The position numbers and the translations under genes were made by a program. A stretch of DNA of 64,000 nucleotides. It comes from Lepidurus packardi. Taxonomy: Eukaryota; Arthropoda; Branchiopoda; Notostraca; Triopsidae. The notes under the pieces are model-generated. The model did no database searches. It saw only the letters and a program-made list of their open reading frames with translations, and was not told where the DNA came from. This document shows positions 33,429-45,200 of this stretch, piece by piece. Positions within the stretch are counted from its first letter, which is position 1, and every line of letters begins with the position of its first letter. The DNA is taken from the NCBI GenBank assembly GCA_023053545.1, contig JAKZAN010000005.1, forward strand, positions 7,316,001 through 7,380,000, read 5' to 3'.

Positions 33429-34758
33429 CTTGAGAGTAGGATTCTGCTATAAAAAGGCAAAAAAGACATACTATTAGCTAGAAATATGACAAGGCAAGAA
33501 AACGTGAATGAGATTAAGAACATAAAAAAGCACAAAACGCATTAAATGTTTGGACTTGCCATAACAAGCAGTCCAGAGGCCATGGTAGAAAGGAGAGGCA
33601 ATAACTACACAAATTAAATAACAGAAAAAGGTGAAGCAACACTCGAGTAGTCTTGATTTCAGAAGTTAGAGAAGACGAGTTATAATAATATGAAAACCGT
33701 TTCGTGAGACAAAAATGAATGAGTAAAGGTGTCCAAGCTCCTGGTTAAATACACTGTCTTGTGCTGTGGATCCTCCCACACACTAGTCCATCTTACGTAG
33801 CAGCTTTAAACTGAGTCAAGGCTAAGGTATTCTGCACATCCTTCGAGCAGTCATGTTTAGACCTTGGTAAAACCAAAACCTAACCGTCACTGCTGCCAGA
33901 AAGCCGATGAAGCAGACCTCCCATGTTTGATGGGCAAAAAGCACCGGAAAAAGCAAACCAGCTGACAAAAACAAGAAAACCTAAATGTCGAGCCAAGCAC
34001 TTGCATTGCCAAATGTCACTAATAAATGCGCGTAGGTAGGTAAAATACCGGTACACTTTTTTACGGATTGGGAAGCTGCGGCCAATACGGAAAAGGGGTT
34101 AGGGTGTTACCAGTTCAGTGTCACTCTAAAACACAAAGATAATGAAAGCTAAACATAGATCGCTAATTACCGAAACGGCCTTGAGCTGCCGGAATCTAGA
34201 CACGTGTTGGGAGCTGATCCCTTAAGAAATGGGAATGCAAAGTTTACCGGGACACTACAGAGACAAATTCGAAACTGAAGACTCTCAGATCTAATGCTTG
34301 GACATCAGTGAGTATGCTTTGTGGCTAAGTAGCGCGAACCCTATAGTGAACGAAAGCTGGATATATTAAGATATTTTCTAGAAATTTCGAGCCCTTACCT
34401 CGTAAAAAATGACACAGCAAAGATGTACCGAAAATCCAAAGTCATGACTGTTTATCACAGTGACGTCACTGAAACATTTGGGTGGTATACTCAAACCTAA
34501 TATTCGAAAAGGGTCCAAGTAGGAATTCTACTTAACAAAACTTGATTATCCTTTTATACAGGAAAGTTGTACATTTTTGGTTAATTATAAATAAGAAGAA
34601 TGTATTCGAATTTGGGCTTCTATAAAAGCATTTTGCTCATGCTTAATGAGGCATGAGCAAAATGATAATTATAATGGTTTTCGAACGACCTAAGTTCCAA
34701 AACAGACTGCGCTTATCAAGGAATTTGTCTGATTCCGTCTAAGTTCGGGATAATAATA
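33429..34758. other. Divergent intergenic region upstream of PGPEP1
   Basis: Holds the 5' regions of the DeSI-PUL gene (minus) and PGPEP1 (plus). It contains a perfect 14-bp inverted repeat at 34629-34664. No coding frame is convincing. Confidence 0.5.
34629..34664. repeat. Perfect 14-bp stem-loop
   Basis: CATTTTGCTCATGC, 8-nt loop TTAATGAG, then GCATGAGCAAAATG. Could be a hairpin in a 5' leader, a protein-binding palindrome, or chance; it lies about 95 bp upstream of the PGPEP1 start. Confidence 0.8.
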
Positions 34759-35699
34759 ATGGACACAAGTAATTCGATTAAGTTCACTATATATATTAAG
34801 ACTAAACACTTTCTTTAGGTACATTATCGGAAAAGGATTTAGTTTTGGTTACGGGCTTTGGACCATTTGGAGCGCATTCGGTGAATGCAAGCTGGGAAGC
34901 AGTCAAACTTTTACCAGCTTTAGGACTAGATGAAGAGTTTCAGATTCGCTTGGTCATACAAGAGATTCCAGTTGAATATGATTATATTCAAGAGAATATT
35001 CCCAAACTCTGGGAAACGTTTAAGCCCAAAGTATAAGCCTATTACGCGATAATCGGCTGAAACTTGTTGCGGAATCCAGTGAGAACGCCTTTTTTTATTT
35101 TAGCTTACCGTACATGTGGGCGTTTCGGGAGTCACTTCAGAAGTTTGCTTGGAACAGCAAGGGTTTAACAGCGGTTATAATAAGCCGGATGTTAAGAATC
35201 AAACACCACTCCTGTTAAACAGCAGGAGAAAAAGCGTTGAAGCGGGAAGACTTCCCTTGTCAGGTAATCCTTAATTTTTAGGTTGGACCAGAAATAATAA
35301 TCCGCTATGCAAAGACGGGGTTTGTATCAAAGGCGGACCCCAGTCTATCGTTTCTGGCATAAATATGGGTTTGGTATGCGAAGAACTTAACATGAACAGC
35401 GAATTGGTTTCATGCGTTTCCCGCGATCCGGGAAGGTAAAAATGCGCTATTTTACCTGTAATTAAAATACTTAGATTTATGTTAGGTACCTTTGCGACTT
35501 CACGTATTATTCGTCGCTACATATTGATCAGTCAAGAACTGCCTTCATTCATGTGCCTCCTTTGGATAAGCCTTACAGTGCTCAACAATTAGCTCATATG
35601 CTTAAACTTGCCATCAGGTCGATGTTAAGTCAAGTTCGTTCCAGCGACAGCTCACTTCTTACAGGGCAACTCGAAACTATCGTGGATAACATGCTCTAA
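34759..35699 (+). CDS. PGPEP1: Pyroglutamyl-peptidase I
   Basis: Exons 34759-34768 (10 nt), 34819-35030, 35104-35263, 35282-35435 and 35486-35699 (249 aa). The family start VLVTGFGPFGAHSVNASWEA is followed by QEIPVEYDYI, LTVHVGVSGVTSEVCLEQQG, GGPQSIVSGINM and RDPGRYLCDFTYYSSL. The Cys in YLCDFTYY and the His in FIHVPPLDKPY are the catalytic pair of peptidase C15. It removes N-terminal pyroglutamate from peptides in the cytosol. The tiny first exon (ATG GAC ACA A) is inferred from phase and the acceptor at 34817-34818; no ATG precedes the domain in exon 2. About 22 residues after YNKPD lack a counterpart in vertebrate enzymes. Confidence 0.9.
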
Positions 35700-35886
35700 A
35701 GCTAAGATCGATATTGGACCAAACTTAATTGTTATACTTATATTTTATCTAATTACTGTGATCTTAAACATAGGTTCAGGGGCTTAAACTGTAATACAAT
35801 TGAAACAACTATGTACCTCCTGTATTTCTTTCTTTACACGTCAAATCTCAGCCGTTTTTCCTACTACTTTGCCCATATTTTTCCAT

Positions 35887-37629
35887 TTACAGCTGGTCAA
35901 TGTAAGGAGTGTAGGTCAAGTTGCCCAGGGCACTCATGGCCAGTTTGCCCGATGCGACTTTGGATGCCAACTATGAAATATTTACAATTAGTGGTGCTAT
36001 ACAGCCTTGAATAAAAGGAAACTTACAGCATTGACTTGATCGGAAGTAATTTTATCAACCGCAGCAATAAGTTCCTGTGCACTGGTAATTTGACCACGGG
36101 AGACAGCTTGCAACGACAATTCTTCTAAAACCGAATCTCCACTTTCTTCAGCCAACAACAGATCGGTTTTCAATTGAGCTTTAGCACGTGCCAAATCTGC
36201 CGCGCTAGCTTTTAAAGAGCGCAAAGCTTTCGCTGCAGCGCCTACAACCTGAAAAACGTAGCTTGGGTTTAGACAACGACAATCCGAGGAAGTTTCAACT
36301 TACCTTATCAGCAGATTTAGGAGTCATGAGAGCCACAATACCAAACAGACCCGAATCGGAGTAATTCAAGTTCAATGCTGACACAGCAGCATGATCAGAT
36401 ACACCTGCACTTTGCAGTGCTGCAGTCAATTTGCCACCAGCATTATTTCCCCGTTTAGTTGAGGGACCCACGCCTAAGATACGCTGCAACAAAGCAGCAG
36501 CCAATAGCTTATTCACATCAGAAATACTAATCAAGAATCAGTAAGTTATTGGGGTAAATTTTATGTCAGTCAGTTACCTAACTCCCTCAGTGGCAAGAGC
36601 AACGCAGACTAAAGGACATGCTGTTTCAATACGAAATTCACCTCCCTTGACAACCGATGGTTCAACCTGAGGTCCAGCGTCCGAACCGCCAAACTGCAAA
36701 CTTTGAGCATAAGCAACCAATGCTTCGTGGCTTACACCCAAGCCTACTACAGCGGCACGATCAGCGCGGAAATTGGCAGAAACGTAATCCTGAAGCTGAA
36801 TATCGAAAACAGAAAATCAGTCAATTTCTTCTAAACAGCGTTCTTACAATTTGCGAGCTGTGCTTGCCCACGTTGTAATCTGGGGAAAACATAGGGTTTC
36901 CCAAACCAGTCCTATAAGACGCTTTATGAAGAGCGTCCAAAACTTTGGTTTGAGGATCTCTCAAAGCCAAATCCAGCTTGATACGTGGTACGTTATCTGA
37001 AACTTCCCACGATTTGAAGGCGGGTTTGGTAGCCACATCAGCCAAGTTCTTCATAGATGTTGCACTAATTTAGAAAGTGATACAATAAATATAACATACG
37101 AAATTTAATTTGGAAAGTTTACATTTCGCTTCGGATGGAGCTGACAGCAAAGACAGTGTGCTCTCTTCCATTGGTACAAGTCAAAGAAGCTCCTGCTTGT
37201 TGCAAAGTTCTGGTTAAACCAATCTGTGATACTCCTTTGGTGGACAAGCCGGTGGCAAGACGGATAGCCTGGCTTGTTCCCAGAGCGGTAACTTGATCGT
37301 TCCTCGAGCCAGCCCTTTAAAAAATAGAGAATCATTTTACTTCTGTCTTGTTGGATTTAATTTTACTAATAGAATACTTGTAGGCAATTGCCACTCGGGA
37401 TAAAGGTTTGTTCGTTTCGATGGACGCAACCAACAATCCATTGGGTAATTTAGTAGTTTTCAAAGGTTCAGGGTTCAACAGAAAACTTTCGCTGGCTTGG
37501 ACCTTGGTAGCGGCTTGAGCGGCATAATTCCTCTTTACCACACCCAATGATTTTTAAACAAAACTAATGTGCATATGGAGTACTTACGGTTACATGGAAA
37601 GCTTGAGCTTTAGCGAATTTTGAAGCCAT
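35887..37629 (-). CDS. UQCRC2: Cytochrome b-c1 complex core protein 2
   Basis: Starts MASKFAKAQAFHVT at 37629 and splices to RNYAAQAATKVQASESFLLN. Conserved parts are LKTTKLPNGLLVASIETNKP, LGTSQAIRLATGLSTKGVSQ, FRADRAAVVGLGVSHEALVA, GGEFRIETACPLVCVALATE, DVNKLLAAALLQRILGVGPS and SDSGLFGIVALM. The last exon (35887-35970) ends SALGNLTYTPYIDQL. This is the M16-like core 2 subunit of complex III on the matrix side, lacking an HxxEH zinc site as core 2 proteins do. The Ala/Lys-rich N-terminus is a mitochondrial targeting sequence. Exons 36027-36248 and 36304-36526 were placed exactly; upstream boundaries are approximate. The 3' end converges on PGPEP1. Confidence 0.95.
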
Positions 37630-37790
37630 TTTTTGCTCAAAACAAGCCGGAAACTCTTCACTCTGGAAGAAAGATGGCGGATGATCGAATAATCAAAACG
37701 AGTAGTTAAAGTCGATAACTTTACTGCAGCGGGATTTTTAAAATGTTCAAATATTGTATTCGCAATTGCATGTTTTTCTTTCAATTCATT

Positions 37791-38315
37791 TTAATACCAC
37801 CATTTTCCTGCCCCTAACCAAAACCATGGAGTATAAAAAGTATTTACTCCATCTATGGTCTCATTTCTCACGTTTCCTTTATATTTGTGATCTTCAAAAG
37901 GGACATAAACGACTTTCTTTTGACGAGCTTCTTCCCATTTTTTAAACTTTTCCAGCCGTTTCCTTTCTGTTTCTTCTTCTTTCTTTGCCCGGTTTTTGAA
38001 GTCCTCTTCCGTTTTCATAACATAGCCATTAGTGTTTTTCCACCAGCACCAGAATGACCCATAGCCATCCCAGTCTTCCTTCTCATCATCTTCATCGTCG
38101 TCTTCATCGCCCTTCAGGGATTTCCACCAAGATGACCATGACCGATCGGCAGCGGATGCAGCAAGCACAGCAGTAGCATCACTGGTTAAAGGCTTCGGAT
38201 CAGCTTCATTCCAACAAACGGAAAACAACGCAAACGCCAAAAGGAATCCCTAAATGAGTCAAATTATAGGCACTACACAAAAATCCGTAGACAGAATTAC
38301 CAGGCTGAGTTTCAT
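37791..38315 (-). CDS. Small secreted acidic, Trp-rich protein
   Basis: Two exons, 38301-38315 (MKLSL) and 37791-38249, give 157 aa. The first 18 residues (MKLSLGFLLAFALFSVCW) are a signal peptide split by the intron. The mature part has SWSSWWKSLKG, an acid run (GDEDDDEDDEKEDWDGYGSF), WCWWKN, a charged helix (DFKNRAKKEEETERKRLEKF) and an aromatic end (YTPWFWLGAGKWWY). Family unknown. High Trp/Tyr/Gly with acid runs suggests a secreted structural or matrix protein. A TATA box on the same strand lies ~95 bp upstream, fitting a regulated secreted product. Confidence 0.8.
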
Positions 38316-38863
38316 GTTAAATTGTTAACACTATAAGCCGCTTAAATTATCCCCAGTAGTGAGTCTGTTCTTCTATATCCGAGAATGTCTACCAAACTCC
38401 GGAACTCCGCTTTTATACAGGAAAGCACGGGAGGCCGAATCCCAGATCTCTCAGCTCCCGACGTGCAAGTGATCGTAACACGCCTCATTAGTGGCCTATT
38501 CGAAGCAAGAGAGTCGCTGACACAATTTTCTTCAACGCTGGGTTGAATGACAAGTGACCGACGTAAAATGATCACTAGGTCAAAGCTGCGCATCACCTTC
38601 CTTTGTCCGTACGGTATGAGCTTTCTTCCGCCTTTTGGTGAAAGTTTAGTACATTAACTCGACTGTTTGGTAAGCAACGAGTTCGTTATAAATAAAATGC
38701 ATCTGTATTGTCCAAATTTAGTTTGAACTAGAAGAAGAATACACACTTTGCACCCGAGTTTATCCGTTAGTAAGTCGTTTTGCTTGTGGCATGATTCCTA
38801 GCGAAAGGTAAGAAAACAGATATAAAGCTCAACCAGTTTTACAACTGTCTATATTATAACAAT
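38316..38863. other. Spacer between the secreted gene and ANKRD54
   Basis: Contains the TATA promoter above; the rest shows no gene. Confidence 0.4.
38411..38417 (-). promoter_or_regulatory. TATA box of the small secreted gene
   Basis: Minus-strand TATAAAAG about 95 bp upstream of the start codon at 38315, well placed for a TSS near 38385. One of the clearer core promoters in the window. Confidence 0.55.
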
Positions 38864-40278
38864 TTATTTTCGCAAGTTTAAACTGGATAGATTGGCCAGT
38901 AATTCCTTCAAGCCTTCATCGACGTCTTTTTTCGACTGGGTTAATGTCATCCGGGCAGAAAAGGATGAAAGTAATTCAGCCTCAACGTCATTTCCCGTTT
39001 TTTCCAAATATGTTTTTATCATTTCCACCACCTGTACAATAAATCAAACTACGTTCGCGAAAAACGTAAAGGTATATTACCTGCATAACTTCAGATTGTA
39101 ATTGTTGAGAAGAATAAGAGTTATGTCTTTGCAAAAGCTTAAGTTTTGATTCTGCTAACTGTAAAGGGTTTCGACCGTAATTATCCAACAGTCTAACATC
39201 AGCACCTGTACGGAGCATTGACTAGCTGAAACAAAGTTACTTATTTATTACCAATATTAATTACCTGATCTCAGTAATAACGTAACAACGTTAACATGGC
39301 TCGTACACACAGCTAAATGAAGAGGAGTGTTGCCTAACCCATCCGTTTGGTTTGGATTGGCTCCGTAATCCAAAAGAATTTTGACAACATCCGTGTACCC
39401 TTTACATGCAGCCATATGTAAAGCAGTTCTTTTGTGTTCGTCGCATACGGTAGGATCGACTCCTTGCTCCAGAAGGGCTCTCACGCGGCCAATATCATTC
39501 GTGCTGGCAGCAGTACGTAAACGCAAACCGGCTGTAATAAAAATGGTCAACGGTACTCTTTTTTTATAAGGAATACACGTTGTACTTGCCTAGCATTGCT
39601 TTCACCTTCCTGCCCATTATCAGAGGGTCGTTTCGTTGTGCTGAGGGTCGGTTACTAAACCGCATTTTTCGCTGTTGCTCTTCCTGCTTGTACGGTAACA
39701 TCAGCGTACATTTTGGAGCATGAAGCAGTTCATATCCATGTCCAAAATTTAGAGAAGGCTGGACAAATTGGAATGACAGCCCGGCTGGTGGCTCAACACT
39801 ATTTAATGCTTCTGCATTGGCCAAATAACGGTTTTCTTTAGGAGAAGGACAGCTACCTGCAAGGTCAGAGGGTAGCTTATTGTTCTGAAACGAGACCAAA
39901 TACAAAATGTGTATGTCGATATTACCAAAGGTAATAAAGTTAAAGCTTACTACTGTTTCCATATTGCTAGAACTTTGAGCAGCCCCAGGTAAGCCGAAGA
40001 AGGAGGGAATGGCCAAGGCAAAAGTTCGGGGATTGTGTTCAACAACCGCGCTGTTCTGCTTGGAATTATTGCTAACATTATTGTCCCCGTTAGCCTCATC
40101 TTCTCTACAAGGACGTGATGGTACAAGATCAGGTAGGTTTATAGCTGGTATAGGTACATCCGCTTGCATGGCAGCATCAAGTTGGTTCTCCTCAATTTCT
40201 GCATAATCCTGAAGTTCCAGTCCGCTATTATCGCTGCTGTCAGTTTCTGTTTCGACGCCAGAGTCAATGGAGGCCATA
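38864..40278 (-). CDS. ANKRD54: Ankyrin repeat domain protein 54
   Basis: Starts MASIDSGVETETDSSDNSGL, an acidic N-terminus. Exons to about 39590 include PSLNFGHGYELLHAPKC and a basic stretch (PLIMGRKVKAM). The ankyrin exon (39257-39540) reads LRLRTAASTNDIGRVRALLE, then GVDPTVCDEHKRTALHMAAC, YTDVVKILLDYGANPNQTDG and LGNTPLHLAVCTSHVNVVTL. The next exon continues DVRLLDNYGRNPLQLAESKL and the last (38864-39031) ends VDEGLKELLANLSSLNL. Repeat spacing and the flanking SKL.LLQ and VDE...LL...SL.L motifs match vertebrate ANKRD54, an adaptor that shuttles between nucleus and cytoplasm and binds LYN/BTK-type kinases in vertebrates. Confidence 0.92.
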
Positions 40279-40774
40279 CTCAAATTGCGTTTCCCGTTCA
40301 GTGAGATAAAATGCACACAATGCCAGTATCAGACGAAAATAATTACATTTCATAGAACCTAAAAGTTAGGATAAATAAAACGGTTAAACTCGTAGGCTTA
40401 GTTTTTTAATAAACCTTTGTATTTTTGTTTTCCCCCGTTTCCAGCACACAAAACAAATATTTGTAACGGTGGCGCCAGTGATCTTCTACGGGTAAAACAA
40501 CGCGGGAGCTGTGGATTTATGAATGGGCTATAGATTAATCTTCAATTGGTTGTCACTATTGGCAGGAGCCAATAGATCGCTTATACTTTATCCGATTAAA
40601 ACGTATTCTTTAGATTCATACAGATTTTGGATTTAACACGCAAAGTAACAATGACGAGATAATTTGACCCAATTATAGAAACAGCATCCCATTCTGTATC
40701 GAAAGCAATACTATGACGATGCGCAATTAACTTGAAAATACTTCGCATTTCTTGGTTGTAAACTGCGAGTCTGG
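40279..40774. other. Spacer between ANKRD54 and DAZAP2
   Basis: Should include the DAZAP2 3' UTR and the ANKRD54 promoter. Nothing else seen. Confidence 0.4.
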
Positions 40775-41449
40775 CTACCAGAAGGTTGAACCACCATCCG
40801 ATTTTCCCATTACGAAGTTGGTTAACGTCGTTTTACCATTTTTCTGTGCGACTGTTACAGAAGCCCCTTGCATGGCTCCTAACTGTGCAGCATTAGGCAT
40901 AACTCCAGGTGGAGGAGGTGGAACGACAGGTCGTGATATTTTGTTAAACCGGGCTCCACCATCAAAACTGCCCTATAGTACAGAAATCAGTCCTCTATCT
41001 AATTTGAATCATATAAACTCCTACAGGCTGCACATAGACTGTACTAGCTACAGGAACTTGCTGGAAAAACATAGGATTAACTTGGGCAGCTTGTGGATAA
41101 GGATGGTTGTAATAAGGCTGTGCAGCATGCTGAGGGCCATAAGCATAGCCCGGGACATTTCCAGGAGGATACCCAGCCGGTACTTGATGCACAGGATTAC
41201 TATGATAGGGTCCACTCATTGGCACTGTTTGCTATACCATAATAATTACTTATTTATACATAAAAATAAAGGCTCAAGTTACTTGTCCATGAACAACTTG
41301 ATGTTTCATAGCTTCCTCATAAGAAGGTGGAGCTGAACCTGAAGCCATTTGGTTCGACTGCACTGGGTAGGAAGGGGGGACACCTAGACAATTTTGAATT
41401 TATGTTACGTCAGTACCGATGACTTGAAGACATTACCTTTCTTGCTCAT
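40775..41449 (-). CDS. DAZAP2: DAZ-associated protein 2 homolog
   Basis: Exon 1 encodes MSKKG. The next has PPSYPVQSN and APPSYEEAMKHQ, giving a PPxY WW-binding motif; then GPYHSNPVHQVPAGYPPGNV with a Pro/Tyr/Gln-rich middle ending VASTVYVQP. The last exon has GSFDGGARFNKISRP, VVPPPPPGVMPNAAQLGAMQ and GASVTVAQKNG, ending SDGGSTFW. The D.GARF, IPPPPPG.PPNAAQL..MQGA and GGSDGG..W segments are diagnostic of DAZAP2/Prtb. It is a small Pro-rich adaptor that binds WW proteins and ubiquitin ligases and enters stress granules. The stop codon follows SDGGSTFW directly. Confidence 0.93.
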
Positions 41450-41770
41450 ATTTGCTAACTACACGAAATCGTCAGCAAGGAGTAGAAGCCTTAAAATTAT
41501 CTCTATTTACTCTTCGTATTCTCACTACGTCATGAAAAGGAATCAGGGTGTCGTCTGAGGAATTAAACAGGAGGAGCAAGAGGCAAGATCAACCAATTGT
41601 GCTTTAGCGCCATCTGCGAAAGCAGGCATGGCAACATGGCATCGTATTGGTGTCGCGATCTTACCTGACTGGCTTTATCAGTTAATTTAAGTAAGCACTT
41701 GATTTTCTTTTACTTACAAGCAACACCTATACCACAAAACGAATCATATAAGATTAATCGAACACAATTT

Positions 41771-41935
41771 AAAGCACTTTCGTAGCGTAATTAAAAAGGA
41801 AAAAAGATAATATATAACTTTAAGGTCACGGTTTACTGCAAGAAGTTATTTAAAACATTTTTGTAAAGTACGTAATAAGGGAAAAATTTAATATATACTT
41901 TCAAAGTCACGATGTACTGCAAGAAGTTAATAATT
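41771..41935. repeat. Diverged ~82-bp tandem duplication upstream of DAZAP2
   Basis: Two copies (about 41771-41850 and 41853-41935) share AATATATA.CTTT and GTCACG.T.TACTGCAAGAAG. The strictest core, ACTGCAAGAAGTTA, is identical. Located 320-490 bp upstream of the DAZAP2 start; could be regulatory. Confidence 0.65.
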
Positions 41936-42131
41936 ATATAACTTGAACAAGTTGTGAAAATTTTAGCGAAATCGTATATCTACATCTTTTGATGTAGCCT
42001 AGCAAGATACTAGATTTTTTTAAATTATGTCATTCAATTATTTTTAAAGTTTTGTTTAAAAGTTGCTGCATTCGCATGATATAGGGGTATGACATCAGTG
42101 CCATCTTTGATAAAAATATCAAATACTTGCA

Positions 42132-42268
42132 GTACACCGTGCTTACGGGCGCTGTAGGCTCGAAAGCATTCTTTGAATCATTTGTGTACACTGCCGATAA
42201 TGTAGCTGTCACTAGACGACAGCATTATTTCCAAGATGGTAGTAAAGGACAAGTTGGCGATTGTGCAG
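42132..42268 (+). CDS. Orphan exon-like ORF (uncertain)
   Basis: A T/A-rich tract ending CTTGCAG is followed by about 45 in-frame codons (YTVLTGAVGSKAFFESFVYT, then ADNVAVTRRQHYFQDGSKGQ and VGDCA) and a strong GTAAGT donor. A possible next exon starts after ...CATCAG near 42345 (EMERRDLSFVVFISAHRW) and ends within 25 codons. No family is recognised and no start exon is seen. Could be the last exons of a gene, a captured exon, or chance. Confidence 0.35.
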
Positions 42269-45200
42269 TAAGTTTTGATATATGCAGTAAATTTATTCTA
42301 ATAATTCTTGACTCCGTAAGAGTTTTTCAAATGCTGTCATCAGGAAATGGAAAGGAGAGACTTGTCATTTGTAGTATTCATAAGCGCTCATAGATGGCGA
42401 GGGGGGAAGTAAAGTTTCAAAATGATTGAAGTACGTTATAGAACATATAAATGACATGTCCTGGCTGAAAAACCCTATGTCAATTATTTATATGAACTGA
42501 GTAATTAATTAATTAGCGGAATAGTCTCCACCCTTCCCGCCAAATTTCAGATTCCCCTATCCTTATAGCATTGGAGGACGGCTGGCCAAAAAAGCAAGCG
42601 CTCTTAATTGACAAAGTTTTTTTTGTAGCCAGACACGTATTTTATTCTGTTCTGTAACATATATTTTTTTATTTTGAAACCGTACTTCCCCTGAATAAGC
42701 TAAAATATTTAATCAGCCCCAGTTCAATTACTCGGTTTAAAAAATGGCTTCCAACCTCCTAAAGATAATGGGGCTAACGACAATAATTGATAATTAACAC
42801 AACAGGCGATCGCTCGTTATCTACGCATACAGTAGTAGGTTCTTGTAAACGGAAAATTGATGACCGGCTATATACGCATACGACACGATGTATATAAGTA
42901 TCGCATCAGTAATTGAATCCGAACACTTGCTCGTATTTTTTCCCCTTGCCATCTAAATTTTGTTCTGTGCGTGGAACTTTATGGCACCGTTATTTTACGT
43001 ATGGTGACCTCCATAGCGTAACCGACCATATATTGTATATGTATAGTGAATCCAATGCCCAAATTACTGATTGAATTTAATTTCCCCCGATCCAGCTGTT
43101 GGCTGTTATGTTGTTGTCCATTTCCCTTGTATATAGACGCCTTAGCTTCTGCGGATTTGATTGACACGCTGAGTGACAGACACATTGCAGTGTGGTAAGA
43201 GTAATAAAAAGAAGGGGTTCGCCCACGCGTGAACCCACATATGAGGGACTATGTATGCAGCTCGTATGGAAACTAGAGAACAACGTTCACAATAATCATA
43301 ATAAGGGGTGCGGTATTCCCTAAGTGGATTCAATGGAGTGGACTATCGTTATCTTGGCACGGTGACATTGACACATTCTCGTGGTAATGAAGCCGCAGCT
43401 CTTGTTAGGAAAAGGAGTCCTTGTCGAATATAACTGTGTCCACTCCATCCTATCCATAAATAAAAGAGGAAACTTTTACTTAGGCGATAAGCTATCATGA
43501 AACGAGCTACGCCAACAATAATGGCCTCATTTTGAGGGCTTCTTTTCTGCTCATGCTTGTGACATCAACCTCATTAAGGACTTGTCACTATCATTCTCGA
43601 CGGTTACTTTGAAGTTTTAGCATTCACGCCCCTGATGCAGTTGCTCCCAATTTGTCCCTTTTTCCCCCGTGCAACATAGCCCGCATTTAATTTTTTTTCC
43701 TCCATAAAAATGAAGCGGAATAGCTTGAGTTAGAAACGAGAAAAAAAAGGTCGTTTTTCGACTAATAAAAGTAATCGTTTATTTATGCACATTCAAATAT
43801 ACAGCTGAGCCAATTCAGCTAGTTGAATTTAATTGAGGTATCATAAGTATGTTTTATGGGTGTAGTGTTGACAAATATGTAAACCGGGACGTCTATTAAA
43901 TTATTCTTGCAGGATGTTCTTTTATGTGTTGTTCAGTTTAGGTTAGCCCAATTTCCTGGCTATGAAATTCTAGGCCTCATTTTCTATGGGGGGAATATGT
44001 AAAGTATTTGCCATGGTTTGGGGGCACAAGCGGGAGACGGTTGTCAAAATTGGGCGTGAAATGTGATTGCGGCTAGGTTTGACATCCAATTTCACGGCAA
44101 GCTATCACAGCTTTTATGTAATCAAGGCGAAACACAAGGTTTTTGGGCTCAAACAACAATTAAGGTAGAGACCAGATTCCTTGCAGCAAATTACATTATT
44201 TGTGCATCAGTTTAATAGGGTTGAAGACTTTTACACGCAAAGAACCGAGACTTAAAGAGAACACTGGGCTAAGATCTAAGAAAGCTACGTGCCTAATTTG
44301 GTATGCGAATAGCGAATTTTCTTCGTTTATGGGGAATTGTAGGCAGCTCGAGCGTTTTAGTACTCTGCAATTGGCTTGAAAGGTTTTCCATGGTCAGTTT
44401 CGGGGCTTATTAAAAGGCAAATAGAAGCAAACAGTGATAACCTGGTAAAAAATGGCCAGTTGCCTTTTAGCCTAACGTTTAAGTGCAATTGCTTACCTAA
44501 GCGAGTTCAGACAATCCATGTTTTGAAAATTTTTCCAAAATTTTGACATTTTTTTAAGAAAATGGCTTGTGTGAACCCAGCTTAGGTAAACAATTGTTTA
44601 GGCGGTTGAGTAGCATAAACGTTAGACGATTACGGTATAGTTTTCTTGGTTTTGAAACAGTTTTTGCCTATTTTGGTCAGACTAGGGGGTACTTTTGTGT
44701 AGGTTTCCGGAATTTCGAGGCCATTTTTGCCTTAAAAGGCCTAAAATTGAGCTGTCTAGCTCAGCTAAGTGCGTTTGGCTGACCGCTGTTACCGAATAGC
44801 CACTTGTGATGAATGGAAGAGCACCACCATATGCATGTGTGGCTTTCTTGGCGAGGTTAGAGGGTACACAAAGCTTTGGGGTTATGAAGTAAGGAGAGAC
44901 GAGGATGCCGTAATCCAAAAGTACGTGTGTATGTGTGTGTGTGTGTGGACCTTTGACAACAGGAAATTAATGGACGTGGCCAGCTTGACCAAATTGACCG
45001 AAATCGAAAATCCCGGCCGTTAAAGTTCCTTTCTGCTTGTCTTCGCCTCCCATGGCGAGTGAGTAATGAAGCCTCAATTCACTTTTGAGCAAACAAATTT
45101 TCTTTTTAAAGTTCGACACTTTTTGTACTCTTCAAATCTGGATTGTTTTCTTTCAGACACAGGATATTATGCTTTGGTTGATGTGGGTTATATTCAGCAC

